Of a stretch of 24,544 bases of DNA, positions 1-7,998 are shown piece after piece; the first letter of the stretch is position 1; the number at the start of each line of letters is the position of its first letter. The notes beneath the pieces were generated by a model. That model did no database searches and was not told where the DNA came from. It was given only the letters and a program-made list of their open reading frames with translations. The stretch comes from Clostridiales bacterium (GTDB taxonomy: Bacteria > Bacillota > Clostridia > Christensenellales > QALW01): assembly GCA_018376855.1 (NCBI GenBank), contig JAHAAN010000010.1, positions 1-24,544 of the forward strand, written 5' to 3'. Both the position numbers and the translations under genes were made by a program.

Positions 1-634
1 AAAGCCCGCCGAGCGCATCGTTGTGAAGGAGCTGCGGCTTGCCTGCGCCTAAAAGAGACAGCGCGCGCGCTGCGTCCTTCAGCTCAGCTTCGGCAGAAGG
101 GCCTTTCATGGCGGCGGCATACCCGCCCACAGCGGCAAACGGAAGCGTCAGCTCTGCCAGAACAGACATTCTGGCTACGGCGCGGGAGAACACACGGTCA
201 TATTTTTCACGGAATTGAGGAGATTTACCTGCGTCCTCCGCGCGAAAATGATAGGTGGTGCAGTTTTTTACATCAAGTTTTTCGCACAGTTCATCAAGGA
301 ACACCAGCCGTTTTTTGAGAGAATCGAACAGGTGCATGGTGATATCCGGCCGCGCAATAGCAAGCACTGCGCCGGGAAACCCCGCGCCTGTACCGATATC
401 GGCGCATACCGCGTTTTCCGGAATGGCGCGTAGCGCGAACAGGCAATCCAGAAAATGCTTTTGCACGATTTCAGCAGGCTCGGTGATGGCGGTTAAATTC
501 ACTTTTTGATTGTATTCAAGCAAAAAATCGCAATAGGTTTTGAGCTTGGCGATGCATGCGTCGCTTAGAGAAAGCTCCATTTTTGCGCAGCCCTCACGCA
601 TTGCCTGCGAGAAGTCAAACATAGCTTCAGCCAT
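1..634 (-). CDS. rsmG: 16S rRNA (guanine-N7)-methyltransferase RsmG, partial (C-terminus off the left edge)
   Basis: Translating the minus strand from the ATG at 634-632 gives an open frame through to the window edge, about 211 residues of a family usually near 235-240, so only the C-terminal end is missing. RsmG (GidB) uses S-adenosylmethionine to make m7G527 in 16S rRNA of the small subunit. Visible family features are the SAM-binding stretch ADIGTGAGFPG about 70 residues in and the later SRAVARMSVLAELTLPF stretch, which is very typical of RsmG. The start was chosen because AAAGGGG sits 6 nt upstream; a second in-frame ATG four codons later is an alternative. It lies 62 bp downstream of mnmG on the same strand, the classical mnmE-mnmG-rsmG order, and is probably cotranscribed with them. 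Confidence 0.93.
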   Translation of the reverse strand, partial: MAEAMFDFSQAMREGCAKMELSLSDACIAKLKTYCDFLLEYNQKVNLTAITEPAEIVQKHFLDCLFALRAIPENAVCADIGTGAGFPGAVLAIARPDITMHLFDSLKKRLVFLDELCEKLDVKNCTTYHFRAEDAGKSPQFREKYDRVFSRAVARMSVLAELTLPFAAVGGYAAAMKGPSAEAELKDAARALSLLGAGKPQLLHNDALGGL

Positions 635-696
635 AGAAAGCCCCTTTCATTCGGATTTGCAGCCAGCTGGCGCAGCAAAGGCCGCAAGCCCGCTTT

Positions 697-2547
697 TTAT
701 TTGTTCAGGTATACGAGCAGCACTGCGATGTCGGCGGGAGAAACGCCGGAAATACGGGAGGCCTGCCCGACAGAGGAGGGCTTTACGGCATTGAGCTTCT
801 GCGCGCCTTCAATGCGCAGCCCTTTGATGGAGCGATAGTCCAGATCCTGCGGCAGCGGCTTGTTTTCCAGCCGGCGCATCTCGTCGATCTGTGCCTGCTG
901 CTTTTTTAAGTAGCCTTCATATTTGCAGTCGGTTTGCAGAGTCAGCGCGTCGGCGGCGTTGAGCGCGGGCAGCTGCGGATCGAAGCGGCAGAGGAGCGGA
1001 TATGTAACGTTAGCGCGTTTGAGCAATTCCGCATAGCTCAGTCCGCGGTCGGACGGTTCTTCGCCGCAGGCCGAAAGGATTTCATTCGTGCGCTCTATGC
1101 CGGGGCGTAATGTTTGCAGCGCTTGCCGCGCGGCTTCAATGCGTTCAGCACGGGCTTCGCAGCGTTCCATACGCTCGGGCGAGACAAGGCCGGCGTCAAA
1201 CCCCTTCTGCGTCAGCCGCAGATCGGCGTTATCCTGCCGGAGACTGAGACGGAATTCTGCGCGCGAGGTCATCATGCGGTATGGCTCTGCGGTTCCCTTC
1301 GTTACCAGATCGTCAACAAGTACGCCGATATAGGCTTCGCTGCGGCTGAGAATAAAGGCGGGCTTTTTCTGCACGAAATGGGCGGCGTTGATGCCCGCAT
1401 ATAATCCTTGTGCAGCAGCTTCTTCATAGCCCGATGTGCCGTTGATCTGCCCGGCGCAGTAGAGTCCGCGCACGGATTTTACTGCAAATGCAGAGTTTAA
1501 GCACAGCGGGTCAAGGCAGTCGTATTCAATGGCATAACCTGCGCGCACCATGTGCGCGTGTTCCAACCCGCGAATAGTATGAATCATTTCAACTTGCACA
1601 TCGGCCGGGAGGCTGGTAGAAAGGCCTTGCAGATAAATTTCCTGCGTATAAGCGCCTTCCGGCTCTAAAAACAACTGATGGCGCTCTTTATCGGCAAAAC
1701 GAACAACTTTATCTTCTATGCTTGGGCAGTAGCGTGCGCCTGTGCCGTGGATCATGCCTGCATACATCGGAGAACGGTGCAGATTAGCGCGGATGATCTC
1801 ATGCGTTTTTTCGTTTGTATAAGTCAAATAACACGGCTGATTTTCGCGGCGCGGTTCGTCTGTCATGAAGGAAAAGGCAAGTCCCTCTTCCCCCAGCTGC
1901 GGCTCCAGCACGCTCCAGTCCACGGTTCGGCCGTCAATGCGTGCCGGTGTGCCGGTTTTGAACCGTTGCAGCGGCAGCCCGAGCTCCTCGTGCAGCTGGC
2001 GGGAGAGTGTTTCGGAGCGCAGAAATCCGTTTGGGCCGCATGCGCGCACATATTCTCCCGTAATAATGCGGCTGTTAAGATACACGCCTGCCGCGATGAC
2101 GGCAGCCTTGCATTCATAACGATCACCCTGAGCGGTCTCCACCGCACGCACGGAACCGTTCTCTGCGTCAATGCGCACGGCTTCCCCCTGCTTTACTGTG
2201 AGCTGCGGCGTGTTTTCCACCGTGCGGCGCATATGCAGCTGGTAAGCGAGCTTATCCGACTGCGCGCGGAGGCAGTGAACGGCCGGTCCTTTGCTGGTGT
2301 TGAGCATTTTAATTTGCAGGTAGGTTGCGTCTGCGCTCAGCCCCATCTGACCGCCGAGCGCGTCGATTTCGCGCACAAGATTTCCCTTGCTGGTGCCTCC
2401 GATGGACGGGTTGCACGGCATAAAGCCTATGGCGTCCACGGAAAGGGTCAGCAGCAGCGTTTTCAGCCCCATGCGGGCGCATGCAAGCGCGGCTTCGCTT
2501 CCCGCATGGCCGCCGCCGATCACAACAATATCGTAGCATTCGTTCAT
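697..2547 (-). CDS. mnmG: tRNA uridine-5-carboxymethylaminomethyl modification enzyme MnmG (GidA)
   Basis: A 616-residue protein (family usually about 620-630) with the FAD-binding GGGHAGSEAA motif at residues 11-20 and the conserved GFMPCNPSIGG stretch soon after. It keeps the usual C-terminal helical region ending in SPADIAVLLVYL. MnmG works with MnmE, the next gene upstream, to install the carboxymethylaminomethyl or aminomethyl group at U34 of certain tRNAs, using FAD and a folate methylene donor. The ATG at 2547 was chosen because homologues begin a few residues before the FAD motif. A TTG at 2556 would add three residues. Neither start has a clear Shine-Dalgarno site, which is unusual in this neighbourhood. 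A small hairpin lies just upstream. A 189-bp gap separates it from mnmE. Confidence 0.96.
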   Translation of the reverse strand: MNECYDIVVIGGGHAGSEAALACARMGLKTLLLTLSVDAIGFMPCNPSIGGTSKGNLVREIDALGGQMGLSADATYLQIKMLNTSKGPAVHCLRAQSDKLAYQLHMRRTVENTPQLTVKQGEAVRIDAENGSVRAVETAQGDRYECKAAVIAAGVYLNSRIITGEYVRACGPNGFLRSETLSRQLHEELGLPLQRFKTGTPARIDGRTVDWSVLEPQLGEEGLAFSFMTDEPRRENQPCYLTYTNEKTHEIIRANLHRSPMYAGMIHGTGARYCPSIEDKVVRFADKERHQLFLEPEGAYTQEIYLQGLSTSLPADVQVEMIHTIRGLEHAHMVRAGYAIEYDCLDPLCLNSAFAVKSVRGLYCAGQINGTSGYEEAAAQGLYAGINAAHFVQKKPAFILSRSEAYIGVLVDDLVTKGTAEPYRMMTSRAEFRLSLRQDNADLRLTQKGFDAGLVSPERMERCEARAERIEAARQALQTLRPGIERTNEILSACGEEPSDRGLSYAELLKRANVTYPLLCRFDPQLPALNAADALTLQTDCKYEGYLKKQQAQIDEMRRLENKPLPQDLDYRSIKGLRIEGAQKLNAVKPSSVGQASRISGVSPADIAVLLVYLNK

Positions 2548-2561
2548 TGCTTTCAACTATA

Positions 2562-2580
2562 GCTTTCGCTTTGCGAGAGC
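2562..2580 (-). other. Small hairpin upstream of the mnmG start
   Basis: On the minus strand GCTCTCGC and GCGAAAGC face each other across an AAA loop, pairing at seven of eight positions with one C-A mismatch. The hairpin ends 14 nt before the mnmG ATG, in a leader with no clear Shine-Dalgarno. It could affect mnmG translation, but no T-tract follows, so it is not a terminator. The repeat is seen directly; any function is inference. Confidence 0.3.
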
Positions 2581-2736
2581 TTCCTTTCTTTGGGAATCGA
2601 AGTGTTATTGAACAGCGAAAGCCACAGGATCGAAGCTTATAAAGATGGCTTTCGCGGGAGCAGATGCGCTTTTGCAAATGAGTCTTTTTCAGAATTTCCA
2701 AAACCTGCATTTCAGCAAGAAAAGCGATTTCCCAAT

Positions 2737-4044
2737 TTATTTGCCTAAGCAGAATTTTGAAAAGATTCGGTCTATAATCGCTTCGCTGACGGTTACGCCC
2801 GTGATAAGCCCCAGCGCATCCCAAGCGGCACGCAGCTCCACAGCCGCGCAATCGGCAGAAACGGATTCGGAAGCGCCGTGCAATGCTTCCAATGCGGAGC
2901 GAAGCGCTTCCAAATGACGTTCATTGGTAACGGAAATCCCCTCCGAAGCGGAATAAAGCCCGCCCAAGCGGCACAGCTCCTCACGCAGTGCGTCCAGCCC
3001 CGCGCCTGTAACGGCGCTTACACAGAGGCCGTCGGAGGGAAGCGGCGCACACGCAAGATCTGTTTTGTTATACACGCGCAGAACCGGAATGTTTTTTGGC
3101 AGCGTAAAATCAGTTATCGGTGCGGTGCAGTCGATCACATGAAGAAGCACATCCGCATGTGCGGCGCGGTCAAGCGCGCGGTCAACGCCGATCTGCTCAA
3201 TAGCGTTGCTGCTTTCGCGGATGCCGGCGGTGTCGTAAAGGTGAACGGTAAAGCCGTTAAGCGTGATTATTTCATGCAGAACGTCGCGCGTGGTGCCGGC
3301 AATGTCGGTAACGATGGCGCTGTCGCGGCCGCTGAGCGCGTTGAGCAAAGAGGATTTTCCGGCGTTCGGCATTCCGATCAGGCAGACCTGTAAGCCGTCG
3401 CGGATAATTCGGCCGCTTCGGTAGCTTTCGATCAGCCTATTCAAGCTCTCTTGCAGCGGGATCACGCCGCTGTGCAGCGCGGCAAGCGTATCATCTTCGT
3501 TGATTTCATCCGGATAGTCGAAGCCCGCTTCCACACCGGCAAGTAAATCGGTAATTTGTTCCTGCATGGCGCGGATCTGTTCGCCTAAGCCGCCGTGCAG
3601 CGCTTGCGCCGCGGCAAAGGCGGCGCGCTCGGAATCGGCCTCGATCATATCGCCCACCGCTTCCGCTTGGCTGAGATCCAGCATACCGTTAAGAAATGCG
3701 CGGCGCGTAAATTCTCCGGGCTGTGCAATGCGCGCGCCTGCGTTAAGCGCTGCACCGAGCGCGAGCCGTGCGGCGGCGTCTCCTCCGTGGCAGTGAAGCT
3801 CCAGCGTTTCTTCTCCCGTAAAGGAAGCGCCCTGTGCAAACAGCACGGCAAGGATTCGGTCGGCAGGCTTACCGTCTGCGATCAAGGATCCGAAATACAT
3901 ATGGCGGAATTGCGGCGCTTCTGGGCAGGGATGAAATAATCGGGGCATCAGCTTCCCCGCTCCTGCGCCGCTGATGCGAATCACGGCGATGCCGCCGCGT
4001 CCGCGCGGCGTAGCGATAGCGGCAATCAGATCTTGCTGTTCCAT
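2737..4044 (-). CDS. mnmE: tRNA modification GTPase MnmE (TrmE)
   Basis: A 435-residue protein of normal family length. The N-terminal folate-binding domain begins with the typical IAAIATPRGRGGIAVIRISG. The inserted G domain has Walker A GMPNAGKS at 224-231, GTTRD at 250-254, DTAG at 271-274 and NKTD at 326-329. The C-terminus ends in CLGK, the conserved cysteine tail motif needed for tRNA modification. MnmE hydrolyses GTP with potassium-stimulated dimerisation of its G domains and pairs with MnmG for U34 modification. The open frame extends 23 codons upstream, but the ATG at 4044 matches the family start and has GGAG a short distance upstream. The longer start would run through a strong hairpin (4090-4120). 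It follows jag with a 91-bp gap. Confidence 0.97.
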   Translation of the reverse strand: MEQQDLIAAIATPRGRGGIAVIRISGAGAGKLMPRLFHPCPEAPQFRHMYFGSLIADGKPADRILAVLFAQGASFTGEETLELHCHGGDAAARLALGAALNAGARIAQPGEFTRRAFLNGMLDLSQAEAVGDMIEADSERAAFAAAQALHGGLGEQIRAMQEQITDLLAGVEAGFDYPDEINEDDTLAALHSGVIPLQESLNRLIESYRSGRIIRDGLQVCLIGMPNAGKSSLLNALSGRDSAIVTDIAGTTRDVLHEIITLNGFTVHLYDTAGIRESSNAIEQIGVDRALDRAAHADVLLHVIDCTAPITDFTLPKNIPVLRVYNKTDLACAPLPSDGLCVSAVTGAGLDALREELCRLGGLYSASEGISVTNERHLEALRSALEALHGASESVSADCAAVELRAAWDALGLITGVTVSEAIIDRIFSKFCLGK

Positions 4045-4089
4045 GAAGGCTCCGTTCTGCCGCTTTTGCTGCGGCATAAATGTCATAAA

Positions 4090-4120
4090 GGGCAGGGAAA
4101 ACCGTCGGTTCACCCTGCCC
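4090..4120 (-). other. Strong hairpin between jag and mnmE
   Basis: GGGCAGGG at 4090-4097 and CCCTGCCC at 4113-4120 are perfect complements, and inside them AACCG pairs with CGGTT around a single base. On the minus strand the stem is followed by TTTATGACATTT, a weak U-rich tract. It could be a leaky terminator or attenuator, or an RNA-processing site that sets expression of mnmE-mnmG-rsmG relative to the upstream genes. The structure is read directly; the role is inferred. Confidence 0.5.
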
Positions 4121-4135
4121 CTTTGAGATGGCGTA

Positions 4136-4927
4136 TTATCGTCTGACAGGCGTAATGATTACGCGGCGGTTGGGATCTTCCCCTTCGCTGGCGGTAGTTA
4201 CGCCGCTCATGCCCTGCAAGGCGGAATGAATAATGCGGCGTTCTGCGGGATTCATAGGATCCAAGCTTACGCGGCGCCCGCTTTTGATTGCCTTTTGCGC
4301 AAGGCGTTCGGCAAGGCGGATCAAGGTCATTTCCCGTTTTTGGCGATAATTTTCCGTGTCGATTGTTACGCGCGTATATTCTTCGGAATCTTTGTTTTCT
4401 ACCAAAGAGGTGAGATATTGAATCGCGTCAAGGGTTTCGCCCCGATAGCCGATAATGCGGCCCATTCCCTCGCCGGAGATGTCGATAAACAAGCCGTCTT
4501 CATTGCGGACAGCTTTGATCCCGCATTCAATGCCCATATCGCGCAGTATGCCGGAGAGGAAAGCAATGGCAGGCTCGTCCGCAGAGACGGGCGTTCCTAT
4601 GATTTCCTTCTTTGGAGCAGGCTCAGGTTTTGTTGCGCGCTGCGGCGTTTCTCTGCGCGGCTTTTCCTGCTTTGCGGGCTGCTGCGCAGCTTCGGGCTTT
4701 GCTTGGCGGGGCGCCTCTTGGACGGATTTATTATTCCATGCGGTCGGTTTTCCTTCACGCTTGGTTAAACGCACCTTCGCAAGAGATTTTCCGATTCCGA
4801 GAAAGCCCTTGGAATTTTCCTGAAGAATTTCAATATCTACTTCATCAAAGGAAAGCCCCATCTGCTCAAGGCCGGAAAAAATGGCTTCGTCGATGGATTT
4901 TCCTTCTACTTCTAAAACTTGACTCAT
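4136..4927 (-). CDS. jag: RNA-binding protein Jag/KhpB (SpoIIIJ-associated)
   Basis: A 263-residue protein with the usual three parts. Residues 1-55 form the Jag-N domain, including the conserved KGFLGIG stretch. Residues about 60-110 are a low-complexity linker rich in Pro, Lys, Gln and Glu. A KH-like domain with IIGYRGETLDAIQYL follows at about 158-172, then an R3H domain including MNPAERRIIHSAL at about 225-237. Jag/KhpB binds RNA and, in streptococci and other Gram-positives, acts with KhpA in control of cell elongation and envelope growth. Its position directly downstream of yidC is conserved across Firmicutes. AAAGGAG lies upstream of the ATG at 4927. It is 33 bp from yidC and probably cotranscribed with it. 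Confidence 0.95.
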   Translation of the reverse strand: MSQVLEVEGKSIDEAIFSGLEQMGLSFDEVDIEILQENSKGFLGIGKSLAKVRLTKREGKPTAWNNKSVQEAPRQAKPEAAQQPAKQEKPRRETPQRATKPEPAPKKEIIGTPVSADEPAIAFLSGILRDMGIECGIKAVRNEDGLFIDISGEGMGRIIGYRGETLDAIQYLTSLVENKDSEEYTRVTIDTENYRQKREMTLIRLAERLAQKAIKSGRRVSLDPMNPAERRIIHSALQGMSGVTTASEGEDPNRRVIITPVRR

Positions 4928-4960
4928 TCGGGTTCACTCCTTTCTCGTTGTGCCCGTTCG

Positions 4961-5920
4961 TTAAGCGGCTTCTTTAGCGGCTTTTTTAGCCTCTACAGCA
5001 TCCAGCACCTTATTGATGGTGAAATTGGTTCCGAGCATAATCAGGCTGGAGGTAATCCAGTAAATCGCCAGCGCGCTGGAGGATGTAAGGCAGAAATACA
5101 CGAACAGTGCCGGGAAGATGATGTTCATCCACTTGGTCATTTTTTGGCCGGAGGCTGCCTGCGGATCATCTGGGTTCACAGGCGCGGGCGGATTCATCTT
5201 CTGGTTGATATACAGGCTGAAATACTGTACCGCGCCGGATAGGATCGGCAGAATAAACAAGCCGTTCCCGCCGGAAAGCGTCAGCTGACCTAATGCGTTC
5301 TGAACGGTTTCCAGTGTGGCCGAATCAGAGAACATCCCTTTGAGATACGTTCCCGCGGGCACAATATCCGACACGATGTTGGTGAAGATTCCGCTGATGA
5401 GCGGAATGGCGCGGAGCACTGGCACATTGTTTAATGAAACAAGATTATCGGGCATCCAAATATTTTTGATCCATAAAAATGAATTTTCACTGAACCATGT
5501 AGCGACCTGCTGGGATTCCGCGCCGAATTCATTGATGATGCTCGCCAGCTGTTGCGTTTGCTGCGCCGCCATAGAACGGAACACGGCAAAAAAAGCAATC
5601 AGAAGCGGATAGACAAGGAACTGTGAAAAGCAGCCCTTCGGCATCATGCCCAGCCCTACGCTTTTGCGCAGCTCCAAAATTTTTCTTTGCAGCTGCTGCG
5701 GGTCGTTTTTATAGGCTTTATTCAGTTTATCCAGTTCAGGCTGAATCTGCGCTGTTTTTCGGGAAAAATCCCGCTGCCCTTTTCGGGCGCGGATATCTAA
5801 CGGCAAACAAACAAGGCGCAGCAGCAGCGTAAAGAGAACAATGGTCAAACCGAAGTTGCCGGTAATCGTATTGTTGATCCATTGGAAAAACTCCATAAGG
5901 ACATTGGTAATAGCATCCAT
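4961..5920 (-). CDS. yidC: Membrane protein insertase YidC/Oxa1
   Basis: A 319-residue polytopic protein of the short Gram-positive type, without the large N-terminal periplasmic domain of E. coli YidC. The first strong membrane segment is GLTIVLFTLLLRLVCLPLD, near residues 24-42; a cytoplasmic charged hairpin follows, and then further hydrophobic segments, including one near the C-terminus. It ends in a lysine-rich tail that may contact ribosomes or Jag. No lipobox is visible at the N-terminus, unlike Bacillus SpoIIIJ. YidC inserts and folds inner-membrane proteins with or without SecYEG. The ATG at 5920 was chosen over the longer frame because GGAGG sits 7 nt upstream. yidD lies 42 bp before it. 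Confidence 0.95.
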   Translation of the reverse strand: MDAITNVLMEFFQWINNTITGNFGLTIVLFTLLLRLVCLPLDIRARKGQRDFSRKTAQIQPELDKLNKAYKNDPQQLQRKILELRKSVGLGMMPKGCFSQFLVYPLLIAFFAVFRSMAAQQTQQLASIINEFGAESQQVATWFSENSFLWIKNIWMPDNLVSLNNVPVLRAIPLISGIFTNIVSDIVPAGTYLKGMFSDSATLETVQNALGQLTLSGGNGLFILPILSGAVQYFSLYINQKMNPPAPVNPDDPQAASGQKMTKWMNIIFPALFVYFCLTSSSALAIYWITSSLIMLGTNFTINKVLDAVEAKKAAKEAA

Positions 5921-5962
5921 CGAGCTTCCTCCGAGCTTCTCATTGTGCAATGAAAAGCCTTT

Positions 5963-6208
5963 TTATGATTTTTTGCGGCGGAATGCGTCCCGCCAGTGCT
6001 CAGGCACAGGATCAAAGCCGCCTTTTCCAAACGGATTGCAGCGCAGAATACGCCAAATTCCCATTAAAATGCCGCGCCATGCGCCGAAGCGTTCAATTGC
6101 GCCGTAGGTATACTCCGAGCAGGTCGGCGTAAACCGGCAGGAAGGCGGAAGCCCCGGAGAAACGGAGGTTTTATACCATGTGATCAGGCCAAGCAGGAAT
6201 TTTTTCAT
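5963..6208 (-). CDS. yidD: Membrane protein insertion efficiency factor YidD
   Basis: An 81-residue protein matching the YidD family along its length: an N-terminal amphipathic stretch (KKFLLGLITWYKTSVSPGLPP), the cysteine-containing CRFTPTCSEYTYGAI core, and the CNPFGKGGFDPVP motif near the end. YidD is a small membrane-associated protein thought to help YidC-dependent insertion. Its start codon overlaps the rnpA stop as ATGA, so translation is probably coupled. The order rpmH-rnpA-yidD-yidC is conserved in most bacteria. Confidence 0.96.
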   Translation of the reverse strand: MKKFLLGLITWYKTSVSPGLPPSCRFTPTCSEYTYGAIERFGAWRGILMGIWRILRCNPFGKGGFDPVPEHWRDAFRRKKS

Positions 6209-6546
6209 AACGGCGCACCGAGCATACCGGCCTGCGAAAGCAGGAATTCCATATCGCGCTTGATCGCGGTAAGATCCGCCTTGACGATTCGTGTGCGGGC
6301 AACAAACAGATAGCTTTGATCCCGCCTCATGCGCGGCATGTAAAAGGAGGCCGCCTCGCGCATCAGCCGCTTAATGCGGTTTCGCTGCACGGCATGGCCG
6401 ATTTTTTTGCTCACGCTGAAGCCGAAACGCGGTCCCATTTTGTTTTTGACGCAAATCAGAACCAAACAGGATGAAGCATAGGAAGCGCCGCGCTTATATA
6501 CATACCGGAATTCTTTATTTTTCTTCAGCATATAAGCTTTTTTCAT
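6205..6546 (-). CDS. rnpA: Ribonuclease P protein component
   Basis: A 113-residue basic protein of normal length. The family signature FGFSVSKKIGHAVQRNRIKRLMRE is present and includes the RNR motif that contacts the RNase P RNA. The protein assists the catalytic RNA in cleaving 5' leaders from precursor tRNAs. GAGGAG lies 8 nt before the ATG. It is 25 bp downstream of rpmH and overlaps yidD by 4 bp. In many bacteria rpmH and rnpA are made from one message, and the close spacing supports that here. Confidence 0.96.
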   Translation of the reverse strand: MKKAYMLKKNKEFRYVYKRGASYASSCLVLICVKNKMGPRFGFSVSKKIGHAVQRNRIKRLMREAASFYMPRMRRDQSYLFVARTRIVKADLTAIKRDMEFLLSQAGMLGAPL

Positions 6547-6571
6547 GCGGCGGACTCCTCTTGTTTCGGAA

Positions 6572-6706
6572 TTAAGCGGTCAGCTTTTTTCTGCCTCTGT
6601 TTCTGCGGCGCTTGATTACGTTGCGGCCGTTTTTGGTGCTCATTCTCTCACGGAAACCGTGAACCTTGCTTCTGTGTCTTTTTTTGGGTTGATACGTTCT
6701 TAACAT
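6572..6706 (-). CDS. rpmH: 50S ribosomal protein L34
   Basis: A 44-residue, strongly basic protein. It begins MLRTYQPKKRHRSKVHGF and continues into the RMSTKNGRNVIKRRRNRGR core, a canonical L34. The frame is open 20 codons further upstream, but homologues start at this ATG (6706) and AAAGGA lies upstream of it. L34 is a late-assembling protein of the large subunit. It is the first gene of the leftward set and has a near-consensus promoter about 90 bp upstream. Confidence 0.97.
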   Translation of the reverse strand: MLRTYQPKKRHRSKVHGFRERMSTKNGRNVIKRRRNRGRKKLTA

Positions 6707-6797
6707 AGTGAATTTACATCCTTTCCTTATTTGCTGTGCGGCTGCGGCAGAATCCGCGCCTTTCACAATTTATCATGATTTGTAAATATGCTAATCT

Positions 6798-6826
6798 ATT
6801 ATAGACGAAAGAAAGAAGCGTGTCAA
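6798..6826 (-). promoter_or_regulatory. Sigma-A-type promoter for rpmH and downstream genes
   Basis: On the minus strand TTGACA (6826-6821) and TATAAT (6803-6798) are both exact consensus hexamers, separated by exactly 17 bp. The expected transcript starts about 85 bp before the rpmH ATG. Such a strong site fits a ribosomal-protein gene. Confidence 0.9.
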
Positions 6827-6910
6827 ACTGTTTCTTGAAAAACAGCGGATTTTTCGGCGCTTTTTTCCTGCCGCGCAGAAAACATCTTGGCGATTCGCCT
6901 GTGAAAAGCA

Positions 6911-6939
6911 TTGCGGAAAGCCGTATTTTTTGATATGAT
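6911..6939 (+). promoter_or_regulatory. Sigma-A-type promoter for yqhQ-prmC-prfA
   Basis: TTGCGG at 6911-6916 and TATGAT at 6934-6939 are separated by 17 bp, a good but not perfect match to the housekeeping consensus. The expected start point is roughly 25-30 bp before the GTG at 6973. It faces away from the rpmH promoter, so the two series are divergent. Confidence 0.65.
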
Positions 6940-6972
6940 ATAAATAATGTAATCAGCGGGAGCGTGATAAAC

Positions 6973-7998
6973 GTGAAAAAATGCAAGAATTCCGTGAAAT
7001 ATTGTAATATTGGCGGGCAGGCGGTCATGGAGGGTGTAATGATGAAGGGCAAAAGCTCCATGGCCACAGCCGTCCGGTGCCCGGACGGCCATATCGATCT
7101 TGAAACGAAGAGCATTAAGCCGTCCCCGGCGTTGCAAAAGATTTATAAGATTCCGGTGCTCAGAGGGTCGGTCAATTTGGTTGCCACTATGGTGGAGGGC
7201 GTAAAGGTTCTGCTGCATTCCGCCGAGCTTTCGGGCGATGAAAGCACGCAGGAGGAATATGAACCGAGCAAATTTGAGCGCTGGCTGAGCGAAAAGCTGC
7301 ATGTGAAGGTTATGGATGTCGTGGCGGTGGTAAGCGTAACGCTGTCGTTAGTGCTGTTTGTGGCGCTGTTCATTTTGCTTCCTTCTTTTTTGGCCGGACT
7401 GCTGCCGGGCGGAATGAATCACTATCTGCGCGCGCTGTGCGAGGGGCTGATCCGAATCGCGATTTTCTTAGGATACATGGTTTCGGTTTCCTTTATGAAA
7501 GAGATCCGCCGCGTGTTTATGTACCACGGCGCGGAGCATAAGACGATCGCCTGCTATGAGCATCAGCTTCCGCTCACGCCGGAAAATGCGGCGAAGCAGT
7601 CGCGCCTCCATCCGCGCTGCGGCACAGCGTTCATGCTGATCGTTATGATTATTTCCGTGCTGGTTTACGGCCTGTTTCCGTTTCAAATCTGGTGGCAGAA
7701 GCTGCTTATTCGGCTGGTGATGCTTCCGATCATTGCCGGGATTTCCTATGAAGTGCTGAAGCTTTTGGCCAAGAGCGAAAACCCGATCGTTCGCGCGCTG
7801 CGCGCGCCGGGGCTTGCCCTGCAGCGGCTGACGACGAAGGAGCCTACGGAGGATATGCTGGAGGTTGCGATTGCGTCGTTTAAGGAAGTATTATATATGG
7901 AAGGAATCGAACAACGTCCGGCAGCGCCGGAGCAGAGCGGCTTGGAGGAAATGGATGAGCATGACGCTTGCACAGAAGATCAGGCAGTGGAGCAGTGA
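6973..7998 (+). CDS. yqhQ: DUF1385 membrane protein, YqhQ family
   Basis: About 341 residues from the GTG at 6973. The start carries the family motif NIGGQAVMEGVMMKG near residues 12-26. Hydrophobic segments lie at about 114-145, 155-175, 219-235 and 245-262. The conserved HGAEHKTIACYE (near 185-196) and HPRCGTAF (near 213-220) sit between membrane segments and look like a metal or catalytic site; the biochemical function of the family is unknown. GTG at 6973 was preferred to GTG at 6964 because GGGAG lies 10 nt before the former but almost touches the latter. The position directly before prmC-prfA is common in Clostridia. The last 44 bp overlap prmC. Confidence 0.88.
   Translation: MKKCKNSVKYCNIGGQAVMEGVMMKGKSSMATAVRCPDGHIDLETKSIKPSPALQKIYKIPVLRGSVNLVATMVEGVKVLLHSAELSGDESTQEEYEPSKFERWLSEKLHVKVMDVVAVVSVTLSLVLFVALFILLPSFLAGLLPGGMNHYLRALCEGLIRIAIFLGYMVSVSFMKEIRRVFMYHGAEHKTIACYEHQLPLTPENAAKQSRLHPRCGTAFMLIVMIISVLVYGLFPFQIWWQKLLIRLVMLPIIAGISYEVLKLLAKSENPIVRALRAPGLALQRLTTKEPTEDMLEVAIASFKEVLYMEGIEQRPAAPEQSGLEEMDEHDACTEDQAVEQ

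Noticed and set aside
1678..2562. 294-codon plus-strand frame opposite mnmG
   Set aside because: It lies wholly antisense to a clear MnmG gene and its composition is that of a shadow frame; no family resemblance or ribosome site.
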